The position numbers and the translations under genes were made by a program. From Thermoplasmata archaeon (lineage in GTDB: Archaea; Thermoplasmatota; Thermoplasmata; Thermoplasmatales; Thermoplasmataceae): a DNA stretch of 6,211 nucleotides. Below are positions 4,780 through 6,211 of the stretch, piece after piece (position 1 is the stretch's first letter; each line of letters opens with the position of its first letter). Below the pieces are notes generated by a model that ran no database searches, was not told the origin of the DNA, and was given only the letters and a program-made list of their open reading frames with translations. The DNA is taken from the NCBI GenBank assembly GCA_021797025.1, contig JAKAAK010000193.1:1-6211 (forward strand), in the 5' to 3' direction.

Positions 4780-5571
4780 ATGGAAATAGAAATTAAAAAT
4801 GAAAACGTATCAAATTCGGTCCTTGAGGGGGATGGAATTTATTTTTCATATGATAACGGCTATGACGTATTTGAAAATATCAATATTAGAGCCGATACAG
4901 GAAAATTTGTTGCAATAATAGGGCCATCAGGAATAGGCAAATCAACACTTCTCAGAATACTTGGTGGTTTTTTGAAGCCAGATAAGGGTATTGTTAAAGT
5001 GATGGGAAAAATTCTCCACGAGCCCATACCGGAAGTTGCACTAATACATCAATCCATAGTCACATTTCCCTGGATGGATGCCCAGGAAAATGTCATGCTC
5101 TCAATGAAGACAAAGGACATGTCCAGGGACGAAATGGAAGCTAAGGCAAAGGAATCGTTATCAAGGGTTGGCCTTGACGGTTTCGAGGACCTTTACCCCA
5201 AGGAAATGAGCGGTGGGATGAGGCAGAGGGTTGCAATTGCAAGAGCCTTTGCTGCGGACCCCTATGTTTTCTTAATGGATGAGCCATTTGCCCATTTGGA
5301 TGAATTAACAGCCGAGGGGCTCAGGCAGGATATATACAATATTTTATTCAGCGGGGAAACCCCGTTAAAATCTGTTATCATGGTCTCACACAATCTTACT
5401 GAGGTGCTTGAGCTTGCAGATGAGATATACATACTGAATAACATACCCGCTACAGTTGTAGGAAAGGTTGAGGTTACAATGCCACGGCCAAGAAATCCCA
5501 GAAGCGATAATTTTAATGCAAATCTTGATATGCTTTACAGTTATTTGACTCCACCGAGGAAAAAGAAATGA
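4780..5571 (+). CDS. ABC transporter ATP-binding protein, nitrate/sulfonate/taurine type
   Basis: The 263-residue protein is a complete ABC ATPase. It has Walker A GPSGIGKST (48-56), Q-loop Q91 in LIHQSIVTFPWMDAQENV, signature MSGGMRQR (143-150), Walker B YVFLMDEP (162-169), the D-loop AHLDELTAEG and switch H204 in MVSHNLTEVLELADEIYIL. The FPWMDAQENV segment after the Q-loop resembles the LLPWLTVLDNV region of SsuB, TauB and NrtD-type importers, which take up anions such as nitrate, sulfonates or related compounds. The exact substrate cannot be inferred. Some archaeal ATPases paired with this kind of permease carry an extra C-terminal AAA-associated domain. Here the chain ends with a basic PPRKKK tail and lacks it. 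The start is fixed by the GAGGTGA site. The stop is followed after nine bases by the permease ATG, so the two genes form one operon, probably under leader control. Confidence 0.93.
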   Translation: MEIEIKNENVSNSVLEGDGIYFSYDNGYDVFENINIRADTGKFVAIIGPSGIGKSTLLRILGGFLKPDKGIVKVMGKILHEPIPEVALIHQSIVTFPWMDAQENVMLSMKTKDMSRDEMEAKAKESLSRVGLDGFEDLYPKEMSGGMRQRVAIARAFAADPYVFLMDEPFAHLDELTAEGLRQDIYNILFSGETPLKSVIMVSHNLTEVLELADEIYILNNIPATVVGKVEVTMPRPRNPRSDNFNANLDMLYSYLTPPRKKK

Positions 5572-5574
5572 GGT
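5570..5574 (+). promoter_or_regulatory. Shine-Dalgarno site deciding the permease start
   Basis: GAGGT overlaps the stop codon of the ATPase gene. It directly abuts the ATG at 5575, which is too close for initiation, and is six bases from the ATG at 5581. The latter is therefore the better start. The overlap implies translational coupling of the two genes. Confidence 0.65.
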
Positions 5575-5580
5575 ATGTTT

Positions 5581-6211
5581 ATGCCGGCAATAACACTTAT
5601 AACACTGGCCGTATTGGCTACGGTGGCCCGTGTAATCGGGCTGATAATACTGTCCATAATCACGGGATGGTTCCTGGCATATGCCTCGATAAAATCAAAA
5701 TTCTTTGAGAATATTTATATAATCCTCATTGAAATATTTGAATCTGTTCCGGTAATTACGTTCTTTCCCATAGTTCTGATTATTTTTATTACCAGAATTG
5801 GGGGAACGCTTGGTGTGGAACTTGCAGCTGATTTTCTTGTTTTCACCGCGGTAGTATGGAATATATGGATGGGTGAATACCAGGCATTTAAGACCGTTCC
5901 AAGAGAAATGGTTGAAGTTGTCGAAAATTCTAGGTTCGGGTTATTTTCCAAACTGAGGTATCTTTATATTCCATTCTCTGTCCCGAGGATTACTGCGAAT
6001 CTCTTTCCCAGCGTCTCCGATGGATTTTTCTATATCACGGTTAGCGAGGTATTCGAAGTCGGAATACATACTTACCAGACGTTCGGTATCGGCTCAGTAC
6101 TGGATACCTTTGTTGCAGATGGTCAATTATTCAACATAGAAATGGCACTGCTCATAATGGGCATAGCAATAGTTGCAATTATAATAATATTAAGACAGTT
6201 AAGTAACTCCG
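5581..6211 (+). CDS. ABC transporter permease, partial (3' end beyond window)
   Basis: An open frame of 210 codons runs off the right edge. It begins with a hydrophobic helix (about 4-37), followed by another (44-71) in IYIILIEIFESVPVITFFPIV, a third at about 83-100, and a last one at 187-204. The SVPVITFFP segment and the cytoplasmic-loop motif of binding-protein-dependent permeases are visible. That loop is KTVPREMVEVVENSRFGLFSKLRYLYIPFSVPRI (104-137), corresponding to the EAA-x3-G-x9-I-x-LP motif with G120 and the terminal IP at 130-131. It would form the membrane channel contacting the upstream ATPase. The spacing pattern recalls the anion-type permeases of COG4986, in which the domain is duplicated in one long chain; only one copy could fit here, so this cannot be tested. 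The gene overlaps no neighbour and is coupled to the ATPase gene through a shared Shine-Dalgarno and stop region. No solute-binding protein is in view. Confidence 0.88.
   Translation, partial: MPAITLITLAVLATVARVIGLIILSIITGWFLAYASIKSKFFENIYIILIEIFESVPVITFFPIVLIIFITRIGGTLGVELAADFLVFTAVVWNIWMGEYQAFKTVPREMVEVVENSRFGLFSKLRYLYIPFSVPRITANLFPSVSDGFFYITVSEVFEVGIHTYQTFGIGSVLDTFVADGQLFNIEMALLIMGIAIVAIIIILRQLSNS

Larger units (their letters stand above)
4736..4783 (+). promoter_or_regulatory. Hairpin burying the Shine-Dalgarno site and start codon
   Basis: CCATTATGAT (4736-4745) is the exact reverse complement of ATCATAATGG (4774-4783), which contains the start codon ATG (4780-4782). Nested inside, TCACC (4757-4761) pairs with GGTGA (4769-4773) over a 7-base loop ATAAAGA. 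A sixth pair is possible if A4774 leaves the outer stem. The left side has an 11-base G-rich bulge (CGGGGGTATTT). Together the helices cover both the Shine-Dalgarno site and the AUG. I recognise no described riboswitch class in it. It could instead work at DNA level as an operator around the proximal initiation site. Confidence 0.6.

Noticed and set aside
5575..5580. Permease start at the ATG at 5575
   Set aside because: The Shine-Dalgarno site touches this ATG directly, leaving no spacing. The ATG at 5581 has the normal six-base gap, and the difference is only two residues.
5568..5710. ATG overlapping the ATPase stop (ATGA) as the permease start
   Set aside because: That frame reads into a stop within about 50 codons and has no membrane character. 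The permease is in the frame of 5575 and 5581.
1..6211. CRISPR array, tRNA, rRNA or insertion-sequence ends
   Set aside because: No regularly spaced long repeats, cloverleaf-like segments, rRNA signatures or transposase with terminal repeats were seen. The pRiA4 domain alone is not evidence of an insertion sequence.

Overview
The window looks like chromosomal DNA of a Thermoplasmatales-type acidophilic archaeon (Ferroplasma/Acidiplasma/Cuniculiplasma relatives). The evidence is an AT-rich sequence, archaeal TATA boxes about 25 bases ahead of start codons (leaderless transcripts), Shine-Dalgarno sites only at the two transporter genes, and archaea-typical protein families such as the DUF234 ATPase. 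The lineage is an inference from style, not a proven assignment.

Layout. The left part is on the minus strand: the first 32 codons of a gene running off the left edge (possibly DsrE-like), a 450-residue protein with a C-terminal pRiA4b ORF-3-like domain behind an unrecognised 260-residue N-terminal half, and a PaaI-like hotdog thioesterase. A 60-base divergent promoter region separates these from the plus-strand genes. It carries a palindromic TATA element and three repeats phased at exactly 15 bases. The plus strand then holds a very AT-rich archaeal AAA+ ATPase with a DUF234 nuclease-like C-terminus, an encapsulated-ferritin-like protein (EncFtn), a Zc3h12a/NYN-type ribonuclease, and a two-gene ABC transporter operon (ATPase and the 5' part of a permease running off the right edge).

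The ferritin-like and ribonuclease genes each have their own leaderless-type promoter and look like single-gene units. The transporter genes work together as an anion or organic-solute importer of the nitrate/sulfonate/taurine kind. No substrate-binding protein is in view.

The most unusual structure is the 180-base leader of the transporter operon. A perfect 10-bp inverted repeat, with a nested 5-6-bp hairpin, buries both the Shine-Dalgarno site and the start codon. A second anti-Shine-Dalgarno segment lies upstream, and a 10-codon in-frame upstream ORF ends on the Shine-Dalgarno site. This has the layout of a translational switch, thermometer or leader-peptide control and matches no riboswitch class I recognise. 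No stretch over 300 bases lacks a gene.
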